25,438 nucleotides of DNA from Apostichopus californicus (GCA_020650975.1 JAIPMN010138479.1:1-25438); one strand, 5' to 3'; shown: positions 1-9,689, numbered from the stretch's first letter. The notes: generated from the sequence alone by a model not told the origin. Translations and numbers: made by a program.

Positions 1-125
1 TCGAATCGACGTTGCGCCACTTTGCAAACGGAAACGTGGGAGACGTCGGTCCGACCATTTCACGCGACCCAAACCCAACGTCGATCCGACGTCAAAATGT
101 TTACTGGGTTACAAGTTAATATAAC
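1..125. repeat. Fragment of a dispersed repeat at the window edge
   Basis: Short degenerate sub-repeats of the form ACGTCGGTCCGAC / ACGTCGATCCGACGTC recur within about 70 bases and end at TGTTTACTGGGTTA. The CpG content is higher than in the following DNA. This looks like the end of a dispersed repeat cut by the window boundary. I cannot name the family. Confidence 0.4.
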
Positions 126-572
126 CAAAATGTAACCACTTTCACTATGTAATTCATATGGGAATACAAATATGAGCACAAAATACAATTAGACTATGAA
201 CTGTTGGAAAATCTGAGTCATTGATTACAACAGGTATGTTAATGGTGATATGCAACAGAGAAAGAAAGTTATTCCCAAAGATTGCATGAACTTGTAACCT
301 CTCAAAGGGAATATCCTAAGAGAGTTACATACGCCTACACACAGTATATGGACAGCATATAAAAAAAGCCCAAAACTAAACACAAGATTCAACTACTTTA
401 AGATGGGGTACCATCTGTGACGTAGGGTAACTTGTTAGAAACCAATCAGAATGATTCACTATTAGAGACAGAATCGTGAACTAAATCATTTGTTCTCTAT
501 ATCTCTAAGAGCCTAACAAGATAGAGTTACAATAATTAGGAAATGTATATTCAGAGTTCATAAACATACAAT
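126..572. other. AT-rich intergenic DNA, nothing recognised
   Basis: All frames are broken by stops, and there are no plausible splice pairs, tRNA boxes or strong repeats. I see nothing assignable here. Confidence 0.5.
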
Positions 573-576
573 TGTA

Positions 577-597
577 CACTCTAAGAAAAAAGGGTTC
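577..597 (+). repeat. CACTCTAAGAAA repeat terminus, copy 1
   Basis: CACTCTAAGAAAAAAGGGTT matches 18301-18320 at all but one base. At the second site the motif begins a longer repeat with many GGTTCTT units. Two copies 17.7 kb apart suggest the end of a dispersed element; only the terminus and a short AGGGTTCT tail are visible at this copy. Confidence 0.4.
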
Positions 598-1040
598 TAG
601 AGGGAGTTCTCGAAATAATTGCACGAACAGGGGCTCTAATCGTACTTATCACAAGTGTGCACATGATCCATGAATAAACAAGTTCGGGAACATTTATCGG
701 GAAATGTAATGTAAGGGAATCAAATAGTGTATAGAAGTGTTTAATAATCCAATTTTCTCACTTTACCATGGAATTTGCTTTGACTTGTCAACAAAATCGT
801 TTATTTCAATACAACGCATTGAGTGGAATTTGCGTAATAATTTCCACCACTATTCGCGGGCTCCAAAGTTCCGTCTGACCGAACGTACATGTTGCATGTA
901 ATAGTATAGTGAGTGCACCGAAGTTCGCGTGGTACATTAAACGCCGCCTTTACGTACATAATATGCACTGTGTATATTCAAGATGTCGAACATGTTAAAG
1001 TGAACGAACTTCGGTCCCCCCATGCTACCTACGTACATCT
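598..1040. other. Intergenic DNA, locally CpG-rich from about 850
   Basis: There is no coding frame. From about 850 the sequence has more CpG (several CGAAC, CGTAC and CGCG words) than the DNA on its left, which would suit the edge of a promoter region, but no defined element is seen. Confidence 0.3.
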
Positions 1041-1110
1041 TTATATTGCGTGCAGTTCTTGCGTACCGTCGAGTTCGAGTAGGAAGAGGTAAAGCCCCGG
1101 TGCGGTGAGT
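1041..1110 (+). promoter_or_regulatory. Possible promoter and 5' UTR exon of the SAMD3-like gene
   Basis: A TATA-like TTATATTG at 1041-1048 is followed about 30 bases later by a CG-rich stretch and then a good donor, GTGAGT, at 1105-1110. The first coding exon of the SAMD3-like gene is preceded by an acceptor-like AG at 3619-3620, so an upstream non-coding exon is expected. This segment fits that role, but the evidence is positional and weak; RNA data would be needed. Confidence 0.18.
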
Positions 1111-1261
1111 TTTTCAGTTTTAATTTACAAAAATGTAGACCGAAAATTAAATTCAACTCCAGCGCAGACCTGGTCATAAGTTATCGGGTCGACCCTTGGT
1201 GAATATAGACGTGAATACCAAACGATTCCTTCATCGATGGTAATGTCCATTGAGCAAATAA

Positions 1262-1567
1262 TATTCGGCTTAGGCTAGCCTAACGTATACTTCATTACTT
1301 GTATGGGCATAGCCTAACGTTAGGCCCATTCTATAGCCAACAAAATTCTGTAGGGCTATAGGCATAGCCTAGGCCCCTAGGCCATATTTGTATGGAGACC
1401 GGACATTTAATTGATTAATCACGATAACATTATACTAGTCTGAAAGAGCACTAGAACCTTACTGTTTCTGCCACAGCTCAACCGGTTTCAGCCACATACG
1501 ATGGAGTAGGCCTAGGCTAGCCTATAGCATGAGGTGCCCGTATAGTGCGCACCTAGGCCTAGGCCCC
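1262..1567. repeat. Cluster of TAGGCCTA-type palindromic words
   Basis: AGGCCTAGGC, GGCTAGCC and TAGGCCTA variants occur many times over about 300 bases. Further copies lie near 2165-2200, 2505-2560, 19200-19390, 19590-19605, 19825 and 21395. They are intergenic and not in a strict tandem array. I know such words to be common in echinoderm-like genomes, but no function can be assigned here. Confidence 0.5.
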
Positions 1568-2640
1568 CTAAGCTTTTTTTCAGCAAACATTTCTTCAAAA
1601 TCCCTTAAAAATATTCAGATGATGTCTGTACCGAACCTTTAGCATCTGATACACAGATCCAAAATCCTGATATGAATATTTATGGTCGAAATTGTAAAAT
1701 ATGCAGCTATTGAACAGACAGTTCTGTCCAAGGTAACGTTTGTACATATACCTACACTACAGAATTGATACGATAATATCCTTAAAAAAAACATCAGCGT
1801 TATTAGCAGAATTTAAGGGTTAAATAACAAACTTAGCTTACACCTGATTAAGTAGATGCATTCTACTAATGTAACTTATCAGACTACCGAACGAAAGTCA
1901 AAAAAGACTAAGAATGAGACAGAACTTGGAGTAAATTGACAACAATTCCATTTAAAAATGTCTTTGAAATTAAAATTTTCAATTATCATACAAAATTAAC
2001 ATTTATTTGGTGAAGATGATGAAAAACCAGCCTGTTTTGCATATATGATGCTTGAAAATAAGTAGCTGATGTTGTTATTCGTTCATAGCGCTTTTAGAAC
2101 ACGTTGCAACGGTAATATTGGAACGTATTGTTAGGTCCGCAGTATTCGGGCACCTTGTTATATAGTCCTAGCCTAAGCCTTATTCCAGATATAGGCTAGT
2201 CAGGGCGCTTCAAACACGGGCAAAAGTCCGTTTTTAGACAACATTCCCACTTTTGTCAACTTTTAAATATCCATAAAATATGTTTTTGAGCAACCAACAG
2301 ATTGAAACCATAGCATAATAAAAACAATACATTATGATGAGCTCATGAAGGATGAATGCATCACAAACACGCCGAAAATTGCTGGAAAATTCAATAAAAA
2401 TGTTTCTGGCTACAATTCGGCAAAATCTATACCACAATGCATTGCGATCGCGTCAATATACGTCGTCCGGAATAAGGCTTATTGGTGTGACCATGTGTTG
2501 ACCACCTAGGCTAACGAACAATCGAACTAAAAAATAAGGGAAGACGTAGGCCTAGGCTACCCCAAAATGGATAAAACATTCCAGGGATCACCACTGATGT
2601 GTTATTCTTCTTCTCCACTAGCAAGTTTGCTTCGTATTGG
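1568..2640. other. Intergenic DNA, nothing recognised
   Basis: The DNA is AT-rich with scattered TAGGCCTA words near 2165-2200 and 2505-2560. The only open frames are short and lack codon bias, family resemblance or splice signals. No element is defined. Confidence 0.45.
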
Positions 2641-2644
2641 AAAA

Positions 2645-3230
2645 GGGTATGTGGGGAGAGCGGCGTTAGTTGGAAGTTTTTCACCAAAATCTCTATTTTT
2701 CAGAAACAACATGAATTCAGCAAACACTGCCTATCCTGTTAGGAGACCACTTGGGTGTGTCACAAATACAGTTCATAAAACCACTACTCTTGTTCATATT
2801 TCAGGAGATAATCCAGTGAGGTGTCGGTGATAGGCGTTCCAACTAACCCCACCTATGGGGTTAGTTGGAACGGGTGGTGGGTTAGTTGAAAGATGGCTTC
2901 TTGCTCAAAAGAAATAAATGAGAACTTATCACAACTATACACATTTATACCTTGGTATATGCCTATTATAATATATCAAGTGATATTAAAGCCAGACTCA
3001 CTATATGGAAATAAATGAGAATATAACTTTGGTACCAAAATTCTGGAGACATTTTTCATCCCAGCCCATTTAAATTAGGCAACATTGGTGAATCAGAATA
3101 TTTTAACATCTACTAACCTTGCAGTCTAAGTTTGAAGTGTTTTTGGCATGTTTTTTGGTGAATATGACCAATTTTGTGTGCATGTTCCAACTATTCCCAC
3201 CAGTAAATGTTACAACTAACCCCATGGGCT
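2645..3230. repeat. Dispersed repeat copy A with GTTCCAACTAACCCC motifs
   Basis: This block shares AGACCACTTGGGTGTGTCAC (2744-2763) and flanking words with a second copy at about 7895-8200. The word GTTCCAACTAACCCC, or its complement or near variants, occurs near 2664, 2836, 2858, 2880, 3186 and 3210. The short open frame running to about 2830 lies inside the repeat and is not supported as a gene. Confidence 0.5.
2835..2872. repeat. Perfect 17-bp palindrome with 4-nt loop
   Basis: CGTTCCAACTAACCCCA at 2835-2851 pairs perfectly with 2856-2872 across a CCTA loop. It sits inside repeat copy A and may be a terminal inverted repeat junction or a cruciform-forming relic of a small DNA element. Confidence 0.75.
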
Positions 3231-3429
3231 AATCGGACCTTTGTATGCTCATTGCGCAGAACAGAGGCCAGCGACATAATTTTTTCCCACCTAATTTTTA
3301 AGCTACTTAATAAAGCTGTAAATAACCCCAACCTAGTATGTTTTGGTTATTCCCTCCATGGAAATAAAACAACATTTTTAATTTCATAAAAAAATACTCA
3401 GAGTGTCGAAAAACAAACATTCCTCCCTA

Positions 3430-3530
3430 TTTATTCCACCAATTTATTCCACTAATTATTATTATTATTTATTATTATTGTTATTAATTATTATTATTCC
3501 ACCAATTTATTCCACTAATTATTCCACCAA
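3430..3530. repeat. ATT microsatellite with TTATTCCACCAA units
   Basis: An imperfect (ATT)n run is embedded in repeated TTATTCCAC(C/T)AA units. It is a simple-sequence tract about 100 bases upstream of the first coding exon. Confidence 0.7.
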
Positions 3531-3631
3531 TGTTGATCGATCAGGTCTGGTAATAGCCTGTCCATAATGAGAATTGATAACTGCACAGTATTTTATTTGG
3601 TTTCTTTGTGAGTTCTATAGGCTAATCCAGA

Positions 3632-3725
3632 ATGAGCGAGACTATGAAGAGTTGGAGCGCAGAAGAGGTGGCTTCGTGGTTAGTTGACAATGGATTCGAT
3701 GTGAATGACATGGACAACTTCGTAG
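3632..3725 (+). CDS. SAMD3-like exon 1: first half of SAM domain
   Basis: The exon starts at ATG with a purine at -3 (CAGAATGA). It encodes MSETMKSWSAEEVASWLVDN and continues through a GFDVNDMDNFV segment, matching the first two helices of a SAM domain (W-S-x-E-x-V-x-x-W-L). It ends phase 1 at G|GTAAAT (donor at 3726). An acceptor-like AG at 3619-3620 after a T-rich stretch suggests that an upstream untranslated exon exists. The split falls at the same place and phase as in the second SAM exon at 23122. Confidence 0.75.
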
Positions 3726-3911
3726 GTAAATGTTTCATTTTCTTGAGTAATATACCAGCCATTCAAGTCATTACACTACTAATTTATAGTGACTGTGGGT
3801 AACAAGGGGGGTGGGGTAGTCAGGGTATAAAAAATAATTGAAGAAAAAGTAAAAAAATGGCTAGAATCTTACTTAGTGTTTGTGGCGAGTGCCATACTTG
3901 TCTAATGAAAT

Positions 3912-3997
3912 ACATTTGCCACTGGCCTCAATGACCTTGGTACTGGCCTTGATGCCCTTTTCATTGGCCCTGGTAACTGGCAGGGCTGAAGTTACGG
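3912..3997. repeat. Dispersed repeat with ACTGGCC(T/C) sub-units, copy 1
   Basis: The words CTCAATGACCTTGGTACTGG, GATGCCC and TTGGCCCTGGTAACTGGC recur in diverged form at 9061-9120 (CTCAATGCCCTTGGCAATGG, then CCCTGGTCACTGGCC). Both copies lie in introns of the same gene. The family is unknown to me. Confidence 0.45.
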
Positions 3998-5791
3998 CCC
4001 TCGTCCGACCGCCCGAGACGAGTAAAAATTGCCTCCTACAAGTCTTTTGTGTCAGTAAGCTTGTCCGACCCTGACCGTGTGATCACAGATACACAGCAAC
4101 GAAATTTGCCTTCCCTTTTTCGAAAAGTGTCTGGACTGTGGAGGATTACGAGGCAGGCATGTGTACAACGCACCCTGCTCCAATACGTACATACTGTACA
4201 TCCAATTATGCAATGGTCATATTCAATTGCTCGAGTATGGGAAATGGTAGCAATTGGGATTGCAAATTCCCCCGGAAAAAGACAAAGTTTGGGTACTGAA
4301 ATCAAGTTGGTGGAGTCTACCCAGTGAATATTGTTGAAATTTTCAGTGTTGTCAGTTCCTGATATGCTTCCTCAAGAAATACATGTAAGATAATATATTT
4401 CAAATGATGCCAACATGAAGACCACTGCTTAAACCTGCAATCAGCCTTTGAGATATATGAATTAAACACACATCAATGATTTCGAAAATGACTGCCCTCA
4501 TTCGATACCTCATATATGAGAAGTACTTCAGTCAAAATGACATCACTCAAGTTTCTGTATTCTTCGAGAAAACTGGTAATCAATCGTCCAATTCCCTAAA
4601 TTGTCTCAGACCGAGAAAGATGTATATGTTTTACCATAGTTCGGCCTAATTCTCTTGTTTCAACGGATTTCTTTCCCTTTCAAGGATAGTTCGTGTGTCA
4701 GTCATTACAGCAGATTACCATGGGTATCTTCATAATTGGAAAGAAAGACGTGAAATAAAGGCTGATTATAGGTTTAATTATACTTAGGCTATAGTGGATC
4801 ACATTTCATTTACCTACATCAGGTCAATGGAGCGGTTCGCAATCATGGAATGGTCCTCTACGTTTGAACTTACATGACGGTATATAAACAAACACCCGCT
4901 CTTATAGCATGCTCTCCAACCAGTGCCGTGGGCAAGTTTATTCACGTAAAATTTTGTCACTAAGATATGAACTCCGTAGCATTTGATATAGTATTAAAAT
5001 TACGCTTCTTTAGAAGTATTTCAAAGACGTTTAAGCGTACATTTGCCACCTATATCACCAGTGCGTTATTATGAGCTCAGAACTAGCTTAGCCGCGAGTT
5101 CTATCTATTTTTTCGCTAGCCAATTTTATACCACTCACGCGCGTGCCACTATAGGCCGAGCTATACCGTGCATGGTATCAGTTTAGCGAATCTTAGTCAT
5201 AGCAGTTAGTATATGCGTACTTCATATACTAATATTATAGTAGGTTAATTATATAGGCGTATTTGCCGTAGCGTCGCCATTTCACTAGGCGCGTGGCAAG
5301 GAAATAGTTAAAGGTCCGTAATTGATTAAATTGTTTAATTATTGATAGGTGTGCCCGTAATTCTTTCTGCCTTCGGCTGCGGTCGTATTTTCTGGCGGAA
5401 GTACTTACCGCTTTATCTGAGATCGCAGTCGTCGTGCAGATCACGTGCACACCGCCACATAATACTTAATTAGCTAAGCTTTGGCGCGTAAGCACGCTGC
5501 CTGACAGTGCAATCAGGTTAGTTTTTATACAGGGCAAATAATTGTCCTATGTACTTAGAGTACTCGAATAATTAATTAGGGACCAGTGAGTCACGGAACG
5601 ACAGGAGGAAGGAAGAAGTTGGAATTTTAGGAAGTAAGTACACTTTTACAGTTTACCCCTACAAATTCCTATAAGGCTACCATACCCTGCAATTCCCATG
5701 CCGTTGTTTTACAAATACACAGGTCGGTGATGGGGTGGCCATTATGGTAAACTGCTGGTCCAATGTCAATGCCAATTGTCAAATGGGACAT

Positions 5792-5813
5792 CGTAACCGA
5801 TTTTTCGGTTACG
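5792..5813. repeat. 9-bp hairpin CGTAACCGA / TCGGTTACG
   Basis: A perfect 9-bp stem with a TTTT loop. A related word, ACCTATTTTTCGGTTCC, occurs near 22750, so it may be part of a dispersed element. No function is assigned. Confidence 0.5.
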
Positions 5814-6146
5814 TGGTTTGCCGGTCACGTAACCATCACGCGGCCGCGAACGATCGATTGCGTGAAATCCGCAGGCCTGTAATAGTGGTGACTGTGGGGA
5901 TAGCTACTTCCATCCACCTTTAGTTGTTATGTGCAAGTACCAACCCTGATTGTGACGAATGCAATTAGGCCTACATGTGCCTCTCCACGTGTCCCGCCAT
6001 CCCTTCCCCTCATGTCCCCTCTTCCTCCCGACTTCTTGATCAGCTTACAAGTCAATAATAATGACAATTATAGCTATATATCACCTCCAGATTACCTGGT
6101 AGGGCCTATTGGTGAGACGTTTTTTTCTGGAATTCTCTCTGCACAG

Positions 6147-6300
6147 AGAACGGTATTGATGGTGCCCTTCTGTCAGACCTCAATCACAGAATGATAGCAG
6201 ATTTATTCCCCAAATCAATACAGAAACAGGTGCAATTCAGACGTCTTCTTGCTGTCACAAGTGAAGTGGAGGATGATGCTGCTGAGAGCGAAGTTCAGAG
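6147..6300 (+). CDS. SAMD3-like exon 2: second half of SAM domain
   Basis: The acceptor GCACAG follows a T/C-rich tract and the donor AG|GTTAGT is at 6301. It enters in phase 1 and leaves in phase 2. It encodes GIDGALLSDLNHRMIADLFP, then a QFRRLL segment and an acidic tail with EDDAAESE. The I-D-G-x-x-L-L-x-L pattern is the diagnostic SAM helix 3 to 5 region. The acidic tail is probably a flexible linker to the rest of the protein. Confidence 0.78.
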
Positions 6301-6587
6301 GTTAGTAAATAGCAATCAGTGAACCATGTTGGGTCATTCTGTGTCGACTCAACAAATTTGTTGAAAATTATTGCTGGGTACTGTCTCAGATTAATTGACC
6401 TCTATGAACCAGTAGAACAGTATAACAGTGGAGTAGTCATTACCATTATGGGCATTGTTATTTAAGCCCACCGCACATGAACGTCAAAAAACATGAAATA
6501 CCAAACAGAAACACTGTTTCCTGTTTTCCATAAAAAAGACGGAAACAGCTGTGACCCAAAAAAAAAACAGTGTTTTTGTTTATCTCC

Positions 6588-6705
6588 TCCCTCCCTTTCT
6601 GCTTGTTTCTTCATTTTCCCTTCCTCTTTCCTTCCCCCTTTTTCATCTTTTCCCCCTCCTTCCCCTCTGTTTTCTTCCCTCTGTTTCCATCCTTTTTCCT
6701 GAATT
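6588..6705 (+). repeat. Long polypyrimidine (C/T) tract in intron 2
   Basis: About 120 bases are almost entirely C and T. This creates long Pro/Ser/Phe open frames on the + strand and Glu/Lys/Gly frames on the - strand. They are compositional artefacts. The tract lies about 140 bases upstream of exon 3. Confidence 0.75.
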
Positions 6706-6843
6706 TTCCCGGTCGAACCCGTCAGGGGGGGCACTTTGCCCCCCCTGACCCCCCACCAGATACGCTACTGGGTGCATGTTGCGAAACTTTTTTGTCCTAT
6801 CCATTTTCTCAGTGCTCTGTTTTGTATATACATATTCTTGCAG

Positions 6844-7026
6844 TAGCAGTGATTTCATTGAAGAGGACAGTACTGGCTGGCTGGTCTGCTTCAAGCTCCC
6901 AAGCATGCCTCAAAGCTTTGAAAGAGACTAAAAGGACAAACATCCTGACTTTCTTCGGAAGGGTCGAAATGCAAAGAGGGATCTCCTGATAAACTATTAA
7001 TATGACGCTATGTCGAAATATACCAA
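6844..7026 (+). CDS. SAMD3-like exon 3, with two in-frame TAA codons
   Basis: The acceptor TCTTGCAG and the perfect donor AA|GTAAGT bound 183 nt, phase 2 on both sides. In the frame set by the neighbours it reads SSDFIEEDSTGWLVCFKLPS, then MPQSFERD, a TAA at 6929-6931, KDKHPDFLRKGRNAKRDLLI, then NY, a TAA at 6998-7000, and YDAMSKYT. The LPxxP and the R-D-L-L-I...M-x-K-Y-T pattern leading into the next exon's YPT is the SAMD3-like arrangement as I recall it. Homology-like sequence resumes in the same frame after each stop, so these are point changes, not frameshifts. Because the exon is phase-symmetric, skipping it keeps the downstream frame. Confidence 0.68.
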
Positions 7027-7061
7027 GTAAGTGTTTGATTGGTTACACCCCTATATATATT

Positions 7062-7260
7062 CTGATGTCCCCAATGTTCGGACAAAATCGAGATGATTTA
7101 CCGGAAAATTTACATGATGTACGGGGGAATCGACATGATGTAAACAATAATCGACAAGAATAAGATGTACGGAATAGCTGACAATAGGGCAATGTGTACA
7201 TCATGTCGATTATTCCGTACATCATGACATCTTTTCTGTAGGGACATCGGAACATAGGGC
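7062..7260. repeat. Imperfect fold-back repeat with GATGTAC units
   Basis: 7113-7142 and 7197-7226 are inverted copies (27 of 30 positions pair), each containing AATCGACATGATGTA or its complement. Shorter inverted words (GATGTCCC near 7063, GGGACATC near 7240) extend the symmetry outwards. It looks like a small fold-back or MITE-like element with internal sub-repeats; no target-site duplication could be settled. Confidence 0.55.
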
Positions 7261-7386
7261 TGTCACCGTTTGATTTAAGGATCAAACACCAACTAGGTAG
7301 GACACTTTACCGGGGAATAAAGGTTAGATTCTATATATAGCGTCTAATCTGTAATAAGTGCCCTCCCTCTAATAAATGCCTCCCCT

Positions 7387-7398
7387 CCCCCCCCCCCC
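7387..7398 (+). repeat. Homopolymer run of 12 C
   Basis: Twelve consecutive C within a C-rich stretch starting at about 7369. It is a likely spot for sequencing-length error. Confidence 0.9.
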
Positions 7399-7894
7399 TC
7401 ATTTCACTTGGGAGAGGCCAAGTGGTGCTGTTTTTTTACTGAGAAGCAATGGACCAATTGAAGTAAAAAAGTAAGTGAAAAATTTGTTCAACCTCAAAAT
7501 TGCTTGTAGACCGCTCAAAGGCCCTCTTTAGCAGGTTTGTTCAATATTTCCCTTTGAAAAATACCCTCAAATAAACGCCCCCTTTCTAGAAATGCAACAC
7601 CCCCCAAGGCATTTAAGTACTGGAGATTATGCTGTATGAATGCGAAAATCACAACATTCGGTGACTTTGCCATTTGACTGAGACCACCTGAAAACGGTGG
7701 TCCGCAAATGTCCCATCAGTCACAGGGCCATTCTGGATGTTGCCCAGTGTAGAAGAATGAACCTGTTTCAACCATGTCGCCACAAATGAATTGGAATTTG
7801 TTATCAAATGTCCCATTGGTCACGCTGGAATTGACCAATAACGTATACATACGGGTATCAAGGATAGCAATTTACGTTATAGCATCATACGTTA

Positions 7895-8200
7895 TAGGGG
7901 GTAGTGGCGGTAAAGTTGCAATGTTTTTGGGGAAAATCACTGTAACCCTCGACCTCAAATCCCTGAATACCCTGAAAAGTGGCATTAAAGTTGGAATGTT
8001 TTTAAGGAAAAATCACTATTTTTCGAAAACAAATTCCAGTGAGGAAACAATGTCTGTTCTGTTGGGTGGACCACTTGGGTGTGTCACAAAAGCAACCCCT
8101 GAAAAAGCTACATTGTGTGGTAATACATGGGCCAAATGATTTTGCGTGTAGACGGAAATTTTTATGTTCCAACTAACCCCACGTTCCAACTAATTTCATT
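7895..8200. repeat. Dispersed repeat copy B with GTTCCAACTAACCCC motifs
   Basis: It shares GACCACTTGGGTGTGTCAC and flanking words with copy A (2645-3230). Two sub-units of about 76 bases, each containing AGTGGC...TAAAGTTG...AATGTTTTT...AATCACT, start near 7902 and 7978. GTTCCAACTAACCCCA at about 8166 and CGTTCCAACTAA at about 8182 close the block. Confidence 0.5.
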
Positions 8201-8394
8201 TTAATGTTCAAGGCCAAGGCCTTCTCACACGACTTTACAACTTAACCCCGGTCATTGGTTACTTGTCACACGTACACACCAAAGTGTGCACAATTCAATC
8301 AATCTCTCCTGGGGCACCACTGTGCACCACAACCACGTGTCCCCTGGGGGACTTCCCATAGGGTGCAGCCACAAACCGGCGCAAACAACTATAT

Positions 8395-8560
8395 TTACAA
8401 GTTACCTCGCAAGTCCCCATTTATAAACCTGGGTGAAGAGAGGCAATGGAGATAAAGCGCCTTGCCCAAGGACACAACGTAATGATCTGGCCAGGGCTGA
8501 AACCTGTAATCCTTAGATGACAAGTCCACTGCCTGAACCACTTGACCACAACGCCCTCTA
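8395..8560 (-). mobile_element. tRNA-derived SINE
   Basis: Read on the - strand it starts GAGGGCGTTGTGGTCAAGTG, holding a pol III box A (TGGTCAAGTGG), and continues to a decayed box B (GGTTTCAGCCC). After this tRNA-like head comes a body with CCTTGGGCAAGGCGCTTTAT and CTCTTCACCCAGG, followed by AAATGGGGACTTGCGAGG. I recall this body as a conserved SINE core widespread in marine invertebrates, but will not name the family. It is an old copy (box B is mutated) lying 132 bases upstream of exon 4. No target-site duplication was resolved. Confidence 0.72.
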
Positions 8561-8691
8561 ACCTTGCTCTCGCCAACTGTGGGAAAAATTTTCACCAGAG
8601 AACAGCTTGTCCAGTAACAGTTCCGGCCAGACCTTAAGATCTGGTTCTGATTAACCACTACCAAGAACCTTGTTTGTTCTTGATCAAACAG

Positions 8692-8779
8692 CTATCCTAC
8701 AGGTGTTCAATATAAGGAGGTGTGCGGCAGGGTGATTACCAAGTACCGATTCTTGAAAGACAGAAGCACATCTGGCTAC
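8692..8779 (+). CDS. SAMD3-like exon 4
   Basis: The acceptor ATCAAACAG precedes 88 nt ending at the perfect donor TAC|GTAAGT. It enters in phase 2 and leaves in phase 0. It encodes YPTGVQYKEVCGRVITKYRF followed by LKDRSTSGY. The YPT-x-x-Q-Y...K-Y-x-F-L-K-D pattern is the hallmark I recall for SAMD3-like proteins. It is intact, with no stop. If exon 3 is skipped, exon 2 joins here in frame, giving a Ser codon at the junction before YPT. Confidence 0.75.
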
Positions 8780-9060
8780 GTAAGTTATTCCTTTGTAGAA
8801 TACCGTACCAGGACACAAAAATACATGAACCTGGCAGCCTATCTCTTCTTGGGGTCAACTTCTGGCTACCGAGAAATTGTGTAGTAAGGAAAAGCTCATT
8901 GCAGGCAGCACCGACAGTGGGTAGATCAATGAAATAATTATAACAAGTATCCGGCTAGTGAGAATCCTGTTCGAGGCAAGTGATCCACTGTGTGTGAAGT
9001 CCAATGAACCGCAGTCACATAGACGCACCAACAGGGCTCGAAATAAGTGGAGACCAGTGG

Positions 9061-9120
9061 GGCCACGCGCCTCAATGCCCTTGGCAATGGCCCTGGTCAC
9101 TGGCCTAGGTGCCCTGGTAA
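9061..9120. repeat. Dispersed repeat, copy 2 of the 3912 element
   Basis: CTCAATGCCCTTGGCAATGG and CCCTGGTCACTGGCCT correspond to similar words at 3912-3997. The copies are diverged and family identity is unknown. Confidence 0.4.
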
Positions 9121-9689
9121 ATACACTCATATGTATAACAGTGAAAACCCTGTCATGGGGCCAAACTGGCCTGCCCTAAAAATTATGAAATTCGAGCCAT
9201 GTGCACTAATATAGACTAAGATGATATATGTGATTGCAGTAGCTTATTCTCTGAACTTCTTTCTAAATTGGCAAATTCATGGATGAATGAGTAGTTTACC
9301 AATCGTATAATCAGTATTTCACGGTTTCCTGCCTCTAGGCTCAAGAACGCTATACCAGAACAAACCATGCATGCTCAAGTGAAAAATATTAACCTGAATA
9401 ATAAATCGCCCTAGTTGTAGACTTCTAGTTGTACGTGTTCGGACAAGTTTCATAAAACAGGTCCCTGTAATCTATGCTTTCTCCTATCAAGAAGAAAGTT
9501 ACCTTATGGTATCCTCGGGTTAAATAAAATAAATGAATCCCGTTACGGATATTGTAATTTTGCTTTTGAATAGGGAAATCCAACTCCGAAAGAACACACA
9601 CACTCGAGAATTTTTACTGCAGTTTAACTAGGTACGTGCGCCAAATATACACCTAAAGAAGTTATAATGGACACGCAGTTGGATATAGA

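Larger units (their letters stand above)
3726..6146 (+). other. SAMD3-like intron 1
   Basis: This intron is 2.4 kb long. It contains a dispersed-repeat fragment (3912-3997), a small hairpin (5792-5813) and a CG-containing patch at about 5080-5480. A perfect donor GTAAGT at 5634 follows a purine-rich stretch and could mark an unrecognised alternative exon. Overlapping short open frames on both strands at 3880-4327 look like chance. Nothing else is assignable. Confidence 0.5.
7027..8691 (+). other. SAMD3-like intron 3
   Basis: This intron is 1.7 kb long. It contains an imperfect fold-back (7062-7260), a poly-C run, dispersed repeat copy B (7895-8200) and a reverse-oriented SINE (8395-8560). 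The 121-codon open frame at 7774-8139 lies mostly in the repeat and shows no gene-like features. Confidence 0.55.

Noticed and set aside
3880-4327. Overlapping frames of 64-92 codons on both strands
   Set aside because: They start in a dispersed repeat, overlap each other on opposite strands and show no protein family features.
6462-6989. Several long frames rich in Pro/Ser/Phe or Glu/Gly/Lys
   Set aside because: They are produced by the polypyrimidine tract at 6588-6705. Only the part from 6844 on belongs to a real exon, and in a different frame.
8500-8560. A tRNA gene on the - strand
   Set aside because: Box A is good, but box B is decayed, no cloverleaf closes, and a SINE body follows.
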